14,316 nt of DNA, taken from the NCBI GenBank assembly GCA_030428695.1, contig JAUIEM010000259.1, positions 1 through 14,316 on the forward strand. The letters are read 5' to 3'. The stretch comes from a bacterium. Its GTDB lineage: Bacteria > Planctomycetota > J058 > JAJDCP01. Positions 14,316 through 14,316 of this stretch are shown here, one piece after another. The position numbers and the translations under genes are program-made. Within the stretch, counting starts at the first letter, position 1; every line of letters begins with the position of its first letter. Below the pieces are notes generated by a model. The model did no database searches and was not told where the DNA came from. It worked only from the letters and a program-made list of their open reading frames with translations.

Positions 14316-14316
14316 G

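Noticed and set aside
1..14316. tRNA, rRNA or CRISPR array
   Set aside because: No cloverleaf, rRNA-like stretch or regularly spaced short repeats were seen on either strand by reading.

Overview
The window is high-GC, gene-dense bacterial DNA with short intergenic gaps, strong GC preference at third codon positions and several GTG starts. The gene content suggests a Gram-negative member of the Planctomycetota: a long helical-repeat protein like the C-terminal part of planctomycete TPR kinases, a secreted protein with a secretin-type domain, an HTTM-type membrane protein, and surface-polysaccharide genes scattered singly instead of forming one operon. The phylum is an inference; no rRNA or marker gene is present.

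Layout. Positions 2-1924 (+): 3' part of a large unrecognised protein. 1960-3285 (-): SAM methyltransferase with an N-terminal zinc-ribbon-like motif. 3325-3568: first copy of a 244-bp imperfect palindrome. 3607-4458 (+): Wzm/TagG-type ABC-2 export permease. 4479-6221 (-): secreted protein with a secretin-N-like (STN) domain and a GspC/PilP-like C-terminus. 6330-6707 and 6661-7521 (+): overlapping pair of a small single-TM protein and an HTTM-like multi-TM protein. 7522-7764: second copy of the palindrome, starting at the base after the HTTM stop codon. 7796-8353 (+): RmlC-like cupin epimerase. 8331-9236 and 9233-10126 (-): two-gene operon of a Gfo/Idh/MocA oxidoreductase and a GT2-like glycosyltransferase. 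10405-10980 (+): free-standing SRP54 M-domain-like protein. 11183-12460 (+): unrecognised Arg-rich protein behind a probable terminator and a structured leader. 12468-14315 (-): C-terminal part of a helical-repeat protein, cut by the window end.

Methyltransferase, export permease, sugar epimerase, oxidoreductase and glycosyltransferase together point to synthesis and export of a modified surface glycan. No Wzt-type ATPase is visible here for the permease.

Two observations stand out. First, the 244/243-bp repeat (about 89 % identical between copies by hand alignment) is a long imperfect inverted repeat whose arms show three complementary double substitutions between copies. Its ends place a TCGACA/TCGACT hexamer 17-18 bp from a TAnnnT hexamer in the flanking DNA on three of four sides, the three that face a gene start; the fourth side faces a gene end and has no -10. 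It may be a mobile palindrome that supplies half of the promoter for surface-glycan genes. Second, the 191-aa M-domain-like protein has the SRP54 M-domain layout but no NG GTPase domain, and the SRP-RNA-binding residues are not conserved.
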